Part shown: positions 1-12,239 of the stretch, piece after piece
Layout: each line of letters opens with the position of its first letter
Numbering within the stretch: position 1 is the first letter of the stretch
NCBI GenBank assembly: GCA_030620095.1
Contig: JAUTXW010000205.1
Span: 806,001 to 870,000 of the forward strand
DNA: 64,000 nucleotides
Origin: Kuschelorhynchus macadamiae
Taxonomy: Eukaryota > Arthropoda > Insecta > Coleoptera > Curculionidae
Direction: 5' to 3'
The notes under the pieces: generated by a model
Databases searched by the model: none
What the model saw: only the letters and a program-made list of their open reading frames with translations
What the model was told of the DNA's origin: nothing
Made by a program: the position numbers and the translations under genes

Positions 1-2
1 CA

Positions 3-389
3 GGACTCTTAGAAAATGTGCCTTTACAAGTAAGAAGAAACATGTGGTTTCAACAAGATGGATGCCCGGCACATTATTCACGAAATGTGCAAGATTTTTT
101 GAAGAGGCATTTTCCTAACCGTTGGATTGGTAGAGGCAGTCTATTTTTCTGGCCACCACGGTCCCCCGATTTAACCTGCCTTGATTTTTATCTGTGGGGC
201 CGAATAAAGGATTTGGTGTATAAAACTCGACAAACTACTCGAGAAGACATGATAGTCCGAATTCAAAACGCTATAAATATTATACCAAGAGCGGAAATTG
301 AGACAGCTGTCAACTCCACCCAGAAGAGATTGGACCAGTGCATTCAAAATAATGGACAACATTTTGAACATTTACGACAAAACTATTAA
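3..389 (+). pseudogene. mariner-like transposase, C-terminal part (5' end outside window)
   Basis: The frame is open from the window edge to the TAA at 389, about 128 codons. It carries the second catalytic aspartate in WFQQDGCPAHY, the WIGRG and WPPRSPDL motifs, and the third aspartate in LDFYLWG. Forty-one residues separate the two aspartates, which indicates a DD41D-type mariner, in the group whose N-terminus is often called DUF4817 in insect annotations. The product would be a nuclear cut-and-paste transposase. No stop is seen in the visible part, but the first catalytic residue and the helix-turn-helix are outside the window, so integrity cannot be judged. A downstream AT-rich trailer leads to the element's inverted repeat at 1234. 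Confidence 0.85.
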
Positions 390-502
390 TTTATTTTTAA
401 CGTTTATTTTTAAAGTTCCATGTTCTTGTTTTTAGTGTTATTGCTCCTGTTGTTGTTGGACAGTTTTATTAAGATTTTTCATTGTTAATTATTTTTTCAA
501 TC

Positions 503-977
503 CAAAACCGTTCGTCTAACGAAAAAAAGTCAAGAGGTTCTTTTTGTTAGCAACTAATAAGTGATTACGAAAATGATTTTTATTTTGACAAAAAGCAGTG
601 ACGTGCCATTTTTTAATAAAATTAAATAATATTTTGGTCAATATCAACGGTTCAAAAAAAGGTCGATGATAAATTATTTTCATTAAATTATAGAGAAATT
701 TATCCCCTTTTAAAATATGTAAAAATGAATATTCCATTACATTTGTTTTTTTTTTTTGAAAAAAACTAAAAAATATGCTACTAATTCAGTTAACGCCATC
801 TAGCGACGCCAGCAAAAGTCAAAAATTCAAAACCAAATAAGCATTTTGTAGTGCAAATTATGCTCTTTCATATGAGCCTAAAATTGGTCAAAAGAAACGG
901 GAGACATCTTGGTCTGTTTGAAAAAACAATTGAACTTCCCTCACCGCTTTATTTTGATATATAGAACAAAACATTTT
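503..977 (-). repeat. Internal block shared, inverted, with the 26-kb MITE
   Basis: Read on the minus strand this block matches 26290-26760 almost base for base. The short motif just before it (TTGTTGTTGGACAG..., 451-485) is in the same orientation in both copies. The copies therefore differ by an inversion, or the full element carries the block at both ends and the short copy kept the left one. A 73-codon open frame runs through both blocks but does not look selected. Confidence 0.75.
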
Positions 978-1236
978 AGACAAAAAGTGTAGGGAAATGG
1001 TTACTAAATATGAAAATGATATCATCGATATATTTTCATTAGGCAAAATTCTATAAAAACCCCATTTTTCTACTTGGTGTTGGTTGTTACGCCCTCTAGC
1101 GGACGTTTGACAAACTCGAAAATAATTTTCAGCAATTTCTCTTGGCGGCTTTTATTATGATTTTTTTTTCTCAAATCTATACGACCATTATCTTATGAGA
1201 TATGGCCGCTCGCTACCCTTAACTGATCACCCTGTA

Positions 1237-1978
<742 letters not shown>

Positions 1979-2029
1979 ATATTGATATTGTAAATATGCT
2001 TTTGTATTTAGTTTACGGTGCGAAGATAC

Positions 2030-2929
2030 CGAAAACATTTTCTCCCATTTCCGTCAGTCTGTCTTTCTGTCTATGCGCAAAAACAACTTATCCCATTGTC
2101 TTTTGAAAAATGACAAACTTTAGTCAAAAATCATTGGTCACATGGGAATGGTATGGTAACCCAAGTAGCACATATAATCAAATATATGGGCTAAAATGCA
2201 GTGATATTGGCTAGTATCCCTGGCTAATTAGCTAAAATTGTTGTCCAAAATAACTGTTCTATTATAGTATAAAGGCTAAAATATGGCTAATGTGGGGAAA
2301 AATAATTTGGCGTAATGGGGTAAAAAATGCCAATTGATAATTATACGACCCTCTCTTTTGATTTTATGGTTGGGTTTACTGGTTACTTTTTGACTTTAAA
2401 ATCGAGTAAATAATAAATAATGTCCGAAATTTTGCTGAATAATTTCTTATTTTTCTAACCAGTGTAAGAATTCATGAGCCAAGCAGATGCAAAGATAACA
2501 ATCATGCTTTCTAGAACTACGCTATGACTTGTGTAAAATATTTTAAGAATTTTAACATGGGGTAGAGACAAAAAACACTTACTGTTAAACTAACTTAAGT
2601 TAAACAGCAGCAAGTAAAACACGCGCCCTTTCTTGAAACTGAAAATTTCCATTTCTTGAACAAATTTTCGATTTGCAGAATCATTTTACTAACAAATTGA
2701 CCAGGTAGTCTATAACGTAAAAAATATTCATGAAAATACGTTTTTATATGTAGAAAAAATATGTTTTTTAAAGTGGTCATGTAATAAGGGCTGCTAGGAA
2801 AATAGTTTAATTTTAATTTCAATCTTGGAGAAACAAAAAACAAACACTTGTCGGTTGAACTTAGGTATACGATATTATACATAAAATATACCTAGAATTT
2901 TCCGGTAAATCAAAACATGCTTTATTATA
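2030..2929. other. Mostly unassigned; reversed fragment of the GCC repeat tail
   Basis: At about 2040-2095 lies a minus-strand copy of the tail seen elsewhere after GCCGCCATTTTGTT repeats (a GACAGACTGACGGAAATGGGA-like string). The remainder shows no recognisable gene. Confidence 0.45.
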
Positions 2930-3100
2930 CAGGGTGTTTTATTTAAGATAATAAAGTTGACATCTGCTTCGGGTATAATCGCAAGTGCCGCCATCTTGAA
3001 ATTATTTTAGTCGAATTGCGCCCATCGACGTAGTTAACAGCAAAATTTTCCAAAGCCTATTTTTACCGAGAAATCGATCGTCGCAGTTCGTTGTGGGACA

Positions 3101-3102
<2 letters not shown>
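2930..3102. mobile_element. Short CAGGGTG-type MITE candidate
   Basis: Starts CAGGGTGTTTTA after TA and ends TGTGGGACACC before TA, giving short imperfect inverted ends of the type common in this window. The right-hand TA target merges into the (TA)n array at 3103-3163. The internal repeat structure is too weak to name a family. Confidence 0.4.

Positions 3103-3163
<61 letters not shown>
3103..3163. repeat. (TA)n microsatellite
   Basis: About 30 TA units directly abutting the right end of the small element before it. Confidence 0.95.
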
Positions 3164-3167
<4 letters not shown>

Positions 3168-4532
3168 TTCATACATTTTCAAGCAAAAACATTTTGGTAA
3201 TTCAGTTTTAACTAAGGTCAATCATTAAAACAAATTTCCATGGAATGGAACATCGTATTTTATCCAAGATTCTGTATGCAATCTACATAATAGAATTCGG
3301 GACACTCTGTTCCTTATAGCAAAATCTGTATGTAACTCAAAGTAAAACCTTTGATCGAATTAAATAAATATATGATAGTTTTACACCTACATTATGACCT
3401 TACATAGATCGAATCCTATTCTGAGACATTCGGTATAAAAATTAAGGTATTAAAGGTAAGTTAAAAAGTTCAGTTTAAAAATTGTTACCTTAAAATGAAT
3501 CAAAGTTAACATTACCAATAGAAATGTTTCATTAGCCAATTATAAATTTGCATATTTGATCATTTGTGCCTAAAATCAGGTGTAAATCAAAAGAAGTAAA
3601 CAAAAAACTGCCAAAAATTTCGCGAAATAGTAATTTATGCTTCGAAGTATTAGTAACTTGGAAGACATTTCTTTAAGAAAATACAGCTAATTGAAAATTT
3701 TACTTTTCTAGATTACTTTCTTCAGCACCCTGCACAACACTAAAAAATAACTTGAGAAAAACGATCCCGCTGCTGATTCTACTTAAAGCAAGCTTTTAAA
3801 TTACGAAAAATTTAATGAAATCCCTTGAAGAATGACGGAACGACTGACATTTTAGTAACATAAAAAAACATTTGAGTGTTCTTTTGGACGATCATGATTG
3901 TTATTCAAAAAACTATTTGCAATAAAATTTTGTACAGAAGTTGTTTTGTAATGTATTTTGTTTGTCATTCATATTCCTACATTTTTAGCCTGGTTTGGTG
4001 TTCAAAGTCACGCTAGACGTCCTCTATTATATACACCAGTGGCGTTTTTAAGGGGGGGAATTGGGGATTAAAACACCCTCAAAGCCTCTATTATTTAAGC
4101 TTAAATGGTACAAATAGGGACCTTTTTTTCGAGATTGCCGAGCAAACCCCCACCCCCGCAGAGTAAGGGCCTTAGGTTGCTGTAAATATAGTAAAGACCG
4201 TTTTTTTGTTGAAATTTCATCGTCTCAAAACCCCCCACAGGAGCAAAGTCAATATGCGCCTATATAGACTATCTATATAGCCTATAAGTCTATACACGCC
4301 ACCTATCTATTTAATACATTTCAGTTTTAAGGAAGAGTCATAACAATATCTATTGAGACGTTTAAATTAAAGATAACTCAAAAAACATCAGGAAAATGCT
4401 CTTATCATAAAATTGACAGGTCGCATTCTCTTACTAAAACTGGTTAACTGGTCCAAATAACAGAACCGTGGCAGCGGTTTCTAAAAAACTCTTTCAAAAA
4501 GGAATGCGCGTCAAATAATTGAAAGTTCAGAC
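3164..4532. other. No gene recognised
   Basis: AT-rich DNA without long frames. At 4034 a GTGGCG string followed by a G-run resembles a hAT-type terminus, but no partner end or target duplication was found. Confidence 0.4.
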
Positions 4533-4533
4533 T

Positions 4534-4778
4534 AGTGGCGTAGCTACCTACATCTCCGCCAACCCCACAGTGATAATGTGTAATGGAGTCCAAAGAAAAG
4601 TATAGATGACTTTTTTTTGGGCTTCAGTTCTTTTCTTCTTGAATCTGCTTATAAGGGGATTATTCATAATTATGAATAATTCGTTATTTTTAGCCATCAC
4701 TTATTATCTGTCGCACATCTAGTGTGTCCCTTGGTTGAAAAGTTCAGGAGAGCCCAACATTTGTCGTTACGCTACTGG
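4534..4778. mobile_element. Possible hAT-type MITE
   Basis: Left end AGTGGCGTAGC and right end GTTACGCTACTGG are inverted versions of each other and resemble hAT termini (CAGTGGCG). No 8-bp duplication could be confirmed, so this stays tentative. Confidence 0.35.
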
Positions 4779-5475
4779 TCCGCCAAATTCTTCGGTGGTT
4801 TTGTTGACACTGTTGACAGTCACAAACAGTATTATTTTTTTAATAATAAACAAATCTAGAAAGAATTCATCGCGAAGGTGAATTAAATTAGGATTTTGAT
4901 AAAAACTTTTCCTATGTTATTAAAAATAGATATTCATATAGAGAAAAAGCAGCTTAAGAATCAAAACATACTAAAACGAAAAAAAGTGTCGGATGTAAAT
5001 GCTGGATAGTAGATATTTTCAAATAACTAAGAAATTGTGTCTTGCTCTAGAATTAAACTAAAATAAAAGGCGGCACAGTTTAGTATGTTTTTATTACAAT
5101 TAATTAGTTTCTGCTATTAAAATTTCAACACTGTAAATTATAATCTCCAGTCGAAGCGAGCTTAAATTTAACGACTGGTTTTTCGGAATAATGTGTCGAA
5201 GAGTTTTTGGAATGGAACCTTTCCTTAAAAGCATTTATATTCAAAATCAGGTTAAACATTTCGTAGGTAACTAACGCATTTTGAAACAGTTAAAAGAGTG
5301 AAAGTTAACAATAATTAAATTATAGTATATGTATTACAAAGAATAGGGTCCTGCTGCAGGTTGATTTAGAGTAAAGTTGTAATAATGACCCGACTACACA
5401 TGCAAATTTGTTTAGGTAGCCACATTCCATATTCCCAATCAACTATACAAGGGAAAACTATCGACAATAATATTA

Positions 5476-6301
5476 TAACAAATGAGGATATTTAAAGTAA
5501 CGACGAATCGCATGCGTTATTGCTTCTGCTCCACTTTTGATGCCAAAACCCAATTGATTTAGGTGAAATGTATTACCAATAAAATTGCAAATGCAAGAAC
5601 ACATTATTTTTGACCAACGATTGGCCGAATTGCACCATCTTTTTTTGTTAAAAGCGCATACGTTAGCCCTGTAAAAAAATTGGACATTTTTTTTTGGAAC
5701 CAAACCTTTAAATATATGATTTGTGAAAAAAATCAGCGAAGAATTTTTTTTGGAACCAAACCTTTAATTATGTGATTTGTGAAAGATACCCGAGAAAGGA
5801 AATCTGAAGAGAGGTTATCAAGCTCCCCGGTGACTAAATCTTTGAGATATTGGGGCATTAGTGAGTCAAGACCACCCGATGACCACATTTAAATGAAAGA
5901 ATAGCTTTCTGAACTTGAACTGAACTGAACACAAATAGAAACATCAAAATTAGGAACTTCTTGTACTTCTGGAAAACTTCTGTTTTCTTCTTGACTGGTG
6001 TGTTTTGTCTTCAATTTCTCACAAGGATAATCATTTTTCTCTTCCAAAGTGTCTTCAGAACACAACAATTTTATTGCCCCATTTACATCTCCTTCAGAAA
6101 GTTTGTTTGCTTTCTTCATAGCCAAGTTAGGCGTAATTCTACTTTTTTTTCCAAGATGGTTTTCTTAACAGGTTTATTTTCATATAATGACAATAAAAAT
6201 GTCAATGGCAATAATTTATTTTTCCTCCAAAAATTAATGTTCTTTTTCACAGAAGAAGTTAAAGAAGAAGACTTTGACTTAGATTTAGTTGGGATCTTCA
6301 A
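5476..6301 (-). pseudogene. Retrotransposon reverse transcriptase, fragment
   Basis: Minus-strand reading with stops and frameshifts. From 6125 downwards come KLSEGDVNGAIKLLCSEDTL and a KxKHT motif, typical of the region upstream of the RT domain in one retrotransposon group. Next come SSGGLDSLMPQYLKDLV, then ILKG/KGLVP, then ANVCAFNKKRWCNSANRW (an A-LCALNKK-DGGIRPIAVG-type motif), and finally NQLGFGIKSGAEAITHAIRR. These are early RVT_1 finger and palm motifs in the correct order. The catalytic YxDD motif is missing, so the copy is truncated at its 3' side near 5476. A 56-bp tandem duplication (about 5690-5790) breaks the frame in the middle. Family assignment within non-LTR-like elements is uncertain. 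Confidence 0.6.
5688..5795. repeat. 56-bp tandem duplication inside the RT relic
   Basis: TTTTGGAACCAAACCTTTAA followed by an ATGATTTGTGAAA-like string occurs twice, offset by 56 bp, interrupting the minus-strand RT frame. Confidence 0.8.
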
Positions 6302-6532
6302 GACAGCATACGGGAATAAAAAAGGGTAATCCAGGACGAAACTTCATTGTTGCTCAAGGCCTTCCTCCTTTGGGAATCCTATTCAAGAACTGAGGACTTT
6401 AAATGTGAAAAGTACTTTACAAGAAAGTTATTATCAAAGTCGGAATCCCGTTCGGTTTGCTTTGATGATGTGTAGAGATTAAAACCATTTTTACTTTTAC
6501 ATTTTGTTTGGATAAGTAGTTTTTTGGTGCTA

Positions 6533-6985
6533 AATTTTTAAAAATTTCATTAGGCCGCCATTTTGTTCCGTCATTTAAGCCATAATGGATTTTTAAAACA
6601 AAAATTACCAGTTTATACCTACACCACACTTTATTTCTGCCCAAATTTATAGTCTATTCGATACGTAGTTTCTTAATAATGATTGTTTTTACATTTTGTA
6701 AGACCGCCATTTTGTTTCGCAATATTGGATTTTTACCAAAATTTAACCATTATATCCCCAATGACCCTTGATTTTTGACTATGGTTTTAAGTTAATCGGA
6801 TATGTAGTTCTAAGTCATGCCGCGAATTCGCAGACAGAACGACAGACTGACGGAAATGGGAGGCAATATTTTTCGAGGTCTAGGGACCCTAAAACGCAAA
6901 GATCTGCAAAAATTTCGGAGAGTGAATATTTTGCGATTAAAAATCGCTAAATTTAAATTGAAAATATTTAGCTTGCCTCGAAAAA
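6533..6985 (+). repeat. GCCGCCATTTTGTT repeat, copy A
   Basis: Two internal subunits begin with GGCCGCCATTTTGTTCCG and GACCGCCATTTTGTTTCGC, about 150 bp apart. They are followed by the tail AAGTTAATCGGATATGTAGT, GACAGAACGACAGACTGACGG and GGGACCCTAAAACGCAAAGA. The same order (several subunits, then one tail) recurs at 31.0, 37.3, 45.6, 60.6 and 62.3 kb. Confidence 0.75.
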
Positions 6986-7051
6986 TACCTATGTAGTATT
7001 TTATATTTTTTGGAAAGTTTAAAGTGAGTCAGCTCAAACTAAAAATATATA

Positions 7052-7392
7052 CAGGGTGTCCCATTAAAAACAAAGTTTGATTTAAATATCAAAATTAGTA
7101 GCCCCTAGGAAAAAACTAAGTGCGCCACTGGAATCTCGACGAAAAAATCTGTAAAAATCAGTTTTTACCTTTCCGATATGTTACAGGACAACCGAGATAC
7201 GATAAGTCCCTTAAAATGCAATATTTTCAATTTTACCCTCTGTCTCAAAAACGAAGATAGCTATGAGAATTTTGTTTGTGGCATCATAAGTTTTACAAAA
7301 AAGTAGCAAAGTGTCGCGAAGACCGCATTTCTTTATCTCTACTAATATGAGAGATACACCACAAATACAGCGAAAATGGGACATGCACCTTG
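7052..7392. mobile_element. CAGGGTGTCCC-type MITE
   Basis: Begins CAGGGTGTCCCATT after TA and ends in GGGACATGCACCTTG before TA, so the ends are imperfect inverted repeats. There is no open frame. Target choice fits a Tc1/mariner-mobilised element. Confidence 0.55.
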
Positions 7393-7689
7393 TATTTTAT
7401 GTCTTTTTTCTAAATATATATTAGTTGATTTATCTTTTGTAATGATTGTCCTTTGATTGAAATCGAAAGCATAGCCGCTAAAACTCCACTAATCTACCTA
7501 TTTATATTAATAATTAATAACGGTTTTCATGTAATATAATGACGAATTTTGTTTAAGAGTGGATAACCGATTATAGCACCACTTGTCCTGCAGGCATTCA
7601 TTCTATGCGGTCAGCTGTTTGCTAATACCAGTACGTAAACAAAACGATTTTTATGTAATAGCGGTAATAAGTATTTTTTTTTGGCTTTT

Positions 7690-8215
7690 TAACCTGATTT
7701 CTGTATCTGTCATAAAACGTCACACACAGATACTGTTATTCATAAATAGTTCATGTCATCCTTATTCACAAAAAATGTCAGCTATTAACTCCTTTATTCA
7801 CAGACTTCTAAACGTACCTTTATCACATGAAAATTACAATAAAGAGCTAAATTTAATTAGATCAGCAGATTAACAACGAATACAAAGCAGTTATTGTAGA
7901 TACAATAATCGCCAAAAAATCTTATAAAAAAGCAATCAATCTAGTTTTTCCTTCAGTCAAAAACGTCAACCACAGTACTTTTAAAATTTAAAACTATAAC
8001 CCATATCGGTAAATTGAGTACCAAAATGTCTAAACACCTTTCTAGAAATGGGTTAAAAATCAGTTTTAATACCAACAATACGTTACGGAAAATAATAAAA
8101 AATAACAAACTCACTCAAAACAAAAAGAAGAATTCAGGAGTTTACATGCTGAAGTGTGGTTCGTGTCCTAAAATGTATGTTGGTTAAACTGGCAGATGTT
8201 TTGAAAAAAAAAAAA
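7690..8215 (+). pseudogene. Penelope-like element: RT C-terminus and start of GIY-YIG domain
   Basis: The first part reads SCHPYSQKMSAINSFIHRLLNVPLS followed by KELNLIR, the RT thumb/linker region of Penelope-like retroelements. After frameshifts come YKAVIVDTIIAKKSYKKAIN, then ITHIGKLSTKMSKHL, then SGVYMLKCGSCPKMYVG-stop-TGRCF. The last is the GIY-YIG nuclease signature preceded by its CxxC. An in-frame TAA replaces the usual Q before TGR. The copy ends in an A-run at about 8202-8217. It lacks the RT catalytic core and most of the nuclease, so it is a dead fragment. Confidence 0.8.
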
Positions 8216-8327
8216 AATAACACATCAACTATTCGAATATAGATGCCTCTTCATATAATTTCTAGAATATCTAAAAAATGAATTAAAATTAAATAACTGA
8301 AGTCAATAATAGTTATTGATGTATGAA

Positions 8328-9585
8328 GGGTATTAAATAGATGTTTATGCTCTGAGGGTGACAATCTTAGAAACCCGAGGGCCTCTAGCCCTAGCTATGC
8401 TGCGAGACGAGACGAGATTAAGGCATTGTCCCGTCTCGTCTTGACTTTGGCTAATCTCGTCTCGTCTCGAAAAATCTCGTCTCAACTTTAAATATATTAT
8501 CCTAAGGGTCAAATAAATATGTTGACTGAACAGGAAATTTTAGCTATAATCACTAGAAAGTATTGATACATCTATCTTACCTACCCGGGTGTTAGTACCT
8601 TGAAAATGTTTTCTATTTTTTTGTTTGATCACAACAATTTCTGATTTATTAAAATCATTTTTTGACATTTTGTGTTGCCTTCATCTCTAAATAAGAAGAA
8701 ATATTTCAATATTTGAAAAAATCGCACTCATATATTAAATTGTTCTTAAATTAATAAATTAATTTTTACGGAAAAGCCGTAGGTATTTATAACTAGAGGC
8801 TAAAAAATATCCGATACTGTGGTATTAGGAAGATATATAGTGCAACTGGCAAATTACGTCAGGTCAAATATGCCATCTGACCAAATGCAGAATTTTGGAA
8901 GAAAAAATTCCCGTTCTGAATATCTATATCTACACCCTTCACCTACAAAACGCTTTTTTTAAATTCAGATATCGTAATTTTTACGGAAGTTACATAAAAA
9001 TTATATTCTAAAGATTCGAATTTTCTACTTACGTTCCTGTTTTTGAAAGAAATTAAAGGAAATTTGATTTGCCAATATCTATAAAACGGTACCTCTTACC
9101 AAAATTTTTGATTGTTAAGAGGTAAGGAGCTTCTTCTTTCTGTTTCAAGAGAAGAGAATTATAAACAAATTCTTTTAGGATATATCAATTTTAAGACTAT
9201 TAAGTAAGTTTACCAAAAAGGGGTTAAGAAAACTTATTAACATTTGGAGTATTATATGACTATATTACACCAGTTCTAAATTAAGGAATAAGCCAAAAGT
9301 CAAACATATCCAGGCATCAATATGTTAAATTGTGTTTTTAAGACAAAATAAAAAAGCGTATGTATTTCTATCTACAAGATGGGGGCTTTCTTATATTTAA
9401 AGTCGAGAATCTCGTCCCCTTTCCAACCCCCTTGTTCTCGTCTCGAGTGTCGAGAGTGAATGGCGTCGAGACGTAACGAGAGTAGGTCGAGGCGAGACGA
9501 GAGTAGAAATTTTGTCTTGACTCGCCGCATCTAGCCCGGGCGTTTGAAAGTCGCCCGAGGGCATATACATCTATTAATACCCACG
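8328..9585. mobile_element. Unclassified inverted-repeat element with CTCGTCTCG arrays
   Basis: The left arm (about 8328-8480) and right arm (about 9400-9585, inverted) share a TATTAA(A)TAGATGT-like outer motif, CTCGGG/CCCGAG blocks, GGGCTAGATGC/CTAGCTATGCTGC and repeated CTCGTCTCG units. The GC-rich arms contrast with the AT-rich centre. No transposase remains. Repeated short subterminal motifs are a feature of hAT-like transposase binding sites, but no 8-bp duplication was confirmed, so the superfamily is left open. Confidence 0.55.
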
Positions 9586-9599
9586 GTTTATACAAACTT

Positions 9600-10200
9600 T
9601 TATATCATACTAGTTCGTTATTGCATCCACAATATAAATATTTAAAAAAATCTGAAAGTTCTAGGGAAAGCTGTCAAACTTAAAAAGTCAAAATGTAGGA
9701 AAGTTTTGGAATTCCTGACGAAACAAAAGCGGAAAGAACAACGTTAAACTTGCTACCGCAGAAATGTGGAGACGCCTACGACAGAACATATGACAAATTA
9801 CTAAACTGGATGGCAGGAAACTGTGTAGAATATTAATTAAAGTGTGCTGCTTGGATACTTCTGCGATCTCGCTGAGACATTTCCTTATGGGCCAAATAAT
9901 GGTAAAGAAGACTTTAATGGTAAATAAGAATATTAACATCGCTAATTACCATAAGTTAAGCGAATATTTGAAGCGAGGGCCAAAAAGATACCAGCCAAAA
10001 ACCTCTATCTAGAGAAGATGAAACGAGGGAAGCAAAAACGAACAGCGTCGAGAACTGAACTGAAAAAAAAAGTAATGTGATTTGGGATATATTAAAATAT
10101 CTACTAATGTCTGTTTTTCCTATAAGAAGTTTTCCTTTCTTTGATTTTTTAGCGTTATTTTTGATTTGGAAGGCGCGACTGTATCAGGATACTCTTGTAT
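9600..10200. other. No confident feature
   Basis: A plus-strand stretch near 9760-9900 faintly resembles the C-terminal region of a non-LTR retrotransposon protein (AEMWRRLRQ), but stops and lack of a second motif prevent a call. Confidence 0.3.
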
Positions 10201-10856
10201 AAGTAAACTGCTTACAAAATTAGTCGACACAGAAAATTTTTTCGTCATTTTTAGAAGACTGTATCTCGGAAACGCCTTATCCGACTTTTAAAAATTAAAA
10301 AGATTCTGAAAGGCCATTATTCGTTTAATCAGCAGCCTGGAGTGGTCTTTGATAAAAATATTGTTTGTGTTATACAAAGTGTGAAAAAATATAATGTAAA
10401 AATGAAAAATGTTAACTTTCATAGTAATCACATTTAGAAGCTTTGTTCGATATCTCGGGCCCTATTTGGCAGTCTTTTATTTTTTTGTCTAGAAAAACAG
10501 TTCCAGGTTATTTTCAAAAAATATGTATTTTTTTAATTAAAAAATTTTAAATTTCTGGGAGTTCTTTTATTCCGGGACTTTATTATCCCAATTGTTTCAA
10601 ATTTGTAATTTGTGCTGATTTATTCACGCCTAACATTAAAAAAAGTTACAATAAAAAATTGTTTTTTGGTTTTGACGCCAGAAAAATATAAAATCGAATC
10701 TTTTAATTTTTAGATATCAGATATCTCCGGAACTACTAAGTTTTTAAACAGATTATTTTCAGCTACATAATTGCACAACTTTGTATTAATTTAACCATCC
10801 TGGTATCTAAAGCAGAAATTTGAAAAATGCCTAATTTTTGAAAATACCCTGTATAG

Positions 10857-11417
10857 GGTGATCCACTATAGATGCCCACCCCCATTTAACTTTTTTGTTT
10901 TACATTTTCGAAAAAATGTTACATACGAAGGTTGCAGGATTTATTAAGTAGTTTTTGACGCATACGTATACAGGGTGTTACAAAAAAAGCTGACAGACAA
11001 AAGTTTTATTTAATGGATCACCATATATTTGGTATGATATTTCGATTCTACTGGCAGAACTAAGAATTTTGATACATACACCATATTCCCAAATTTAATA
11101 ATTATTTCTAAATTATTCATAATTCTAAAACAAAAAGTATGAGCACATGGTGTAGTATCAAAATTCTTAGTTTCTACAGTAGAATCAAAATATCGAGTCA
11201 AATACGGGGTGTTCTATTTTTAAAAAATGCAGCAAAGGCTGACAAACAAACTTTGTTTGTCAGCCTTTTTTGAGACACCCTGTATACATAGAAATATACG
11301 CGCTAAAAACTACTTATTAAATCTAACAACTTTTGTATTTAATTTTTTTTTAAATGTAAAGACATGTTTAATGCAAAAAAGTTAAATGGGGTAGACATAT
11401 ATAGTGGATCACCCTGT
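10857..11417. mobile_element. Inner palindromic element
   Basis: The terminal inverted repeats carry GGGTGATCCACTATA and GTTAAATGGGG-type blocks, with further internal palindromes including a near-perfect hairpin at about 11234-11266 (AAGGCTGACAAACAAA and its complement). It is nested inside the larger fold-back and is therefore probably younger. Confidence 0.65.
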
Positions 11418-11925
11418 ACTTTTTTCTTAAACCAAAAAATAGAAAACCATCCTACTTTTGTGTACAGAGGAACTGTGATAATAAAGTGCCAACAGTTCCA
11501 CATATAAAATAATAATAAATAATAATAATAATAAAAAGAGCACATAGAAATATGTAATTTTTGTAATTTCAAGAATACAGACTTTTTGAGAATACCCTGT
11601 AACTTTTTTGCTAAAAAAAAAGTGCAAAGCCACTATACTTCTGTGTACAGAAAATCTGGGATAATAAAAGTCCCGAAAGTTTTACATTAAATGTAAAAAC
11701 TCACAGAAATTTATAATTTTTTAATTTAAAAAATACTTTTTGAAAAAACCCTGTAAATTTTTTTTTCTAAACAAAAAAAAGCAAAACCTCTATACTTCTG
11801 GGTATAGAAAAACTGGAATAACAAAGTTCTGGAATTTTCACAATAAATAAAAGAAATCCTAGAAATTTTAAATTTTTTAATTTAAAAATACAGGCTTTTT
11901 GAAAATGCCCTGTAACTTTTTCCTA
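11418..11925. repeat. Three tandem units of about 160 bp
   Basis: Three diverged units each run from (A)CCCTGTAA-T-rich through CTATACTTCTGKGTA, an ATAATAAAGT-like string and CAAAGCC/CAAAACC. They lie in the right arm of the fold-back; the left arm carries only about one unit. Confidence 0.6.
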
Positions 11926-12239
11926 AACAAAAAAAAAACTGCCAAATAGGGCCAGAGATATCGAACAAAGCTTCTAAATGTGATTACTATGAAAGTTCTA
12001 TAATCACTATTGTAAGAGGTGCAGAGAGTTGAAATTTTTAATTTTTACATTATATTTTTTCACACCCTTTTATCACAGAAAAAAGTACTATTATCAAATA
12101 CCACTCCAGGCTGTTGATTAAACAAATAATGACTTTTCAGAATCTTTTTGTTTTTAAAAATTGGCTAAGGCGTTTCCGAGATCCTAAAAATAACGAAAAA
12201 ATTTCCTGTGCCGGCTAATTTCAGTAGTTTATATTGGTT

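Larger units (their letters stand above)
1..1234 (+). mobile_element. mariner-like (DD41D-type) element, right part
   Basis: The left end lies outside the window. From left to right the copy holds the transposase C-terminus, a short A/T-rich trailer, a block at about 503-977 and a terminal block ending in CCCTTAACTGATCACCCTG at 1234, followed by TA. The terminal block at about 1010-1234 is nearly identical to 26817-27033, and the 503-977 block matches 26290-26760 in the opposite orientation. The 26-27 kb copy has the complementary left terminus CAGGGTGATCAGTTAAGGG, so this terminal sequence is a real inverted repeat. TA at the boundary fits Tc1/mariner target choice. Confidence 0.8.
10203..12237. 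mobile_element. Large nested fold-back element
   Basis: The outer left arm (from about 10203) and right arm (to about 12237) are inverted copies. Both contain GACACAGAAAATTTTTTCGT-like, TCTCGGAAACGCC, GCCTGGAGTGG, ATGTGATTACTATGAAAG and GCTTTGTTCGATATCTC blocks. A second inverted-repeat element sits inside (10857-11417), with ends AGGGTGATCCACTATA and TATAGTGGATCACCCTG. No coding capacity is recognised. Confidence 0.75.

Noticed and set aside
516..737. 73-codon open frame conserved in two repeat copies (also 26527-26748)
   Set aside because: Of seven base differences between the copies, six change an amino acid. That is what neutral drift in a repeat gives, not protein conservation.
5889..6125. 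Possible host gene with KLSEGDVNGAIKLL
   Set aside because: The motif belongs to the region upstream of the RT domain in a retrotransposon group, and RT motifs follow it on the same strand.
9760..9900. RTE-like C-terminal fragment
   Set aside because: One weak motif only, with stops; not enough for an annotation.
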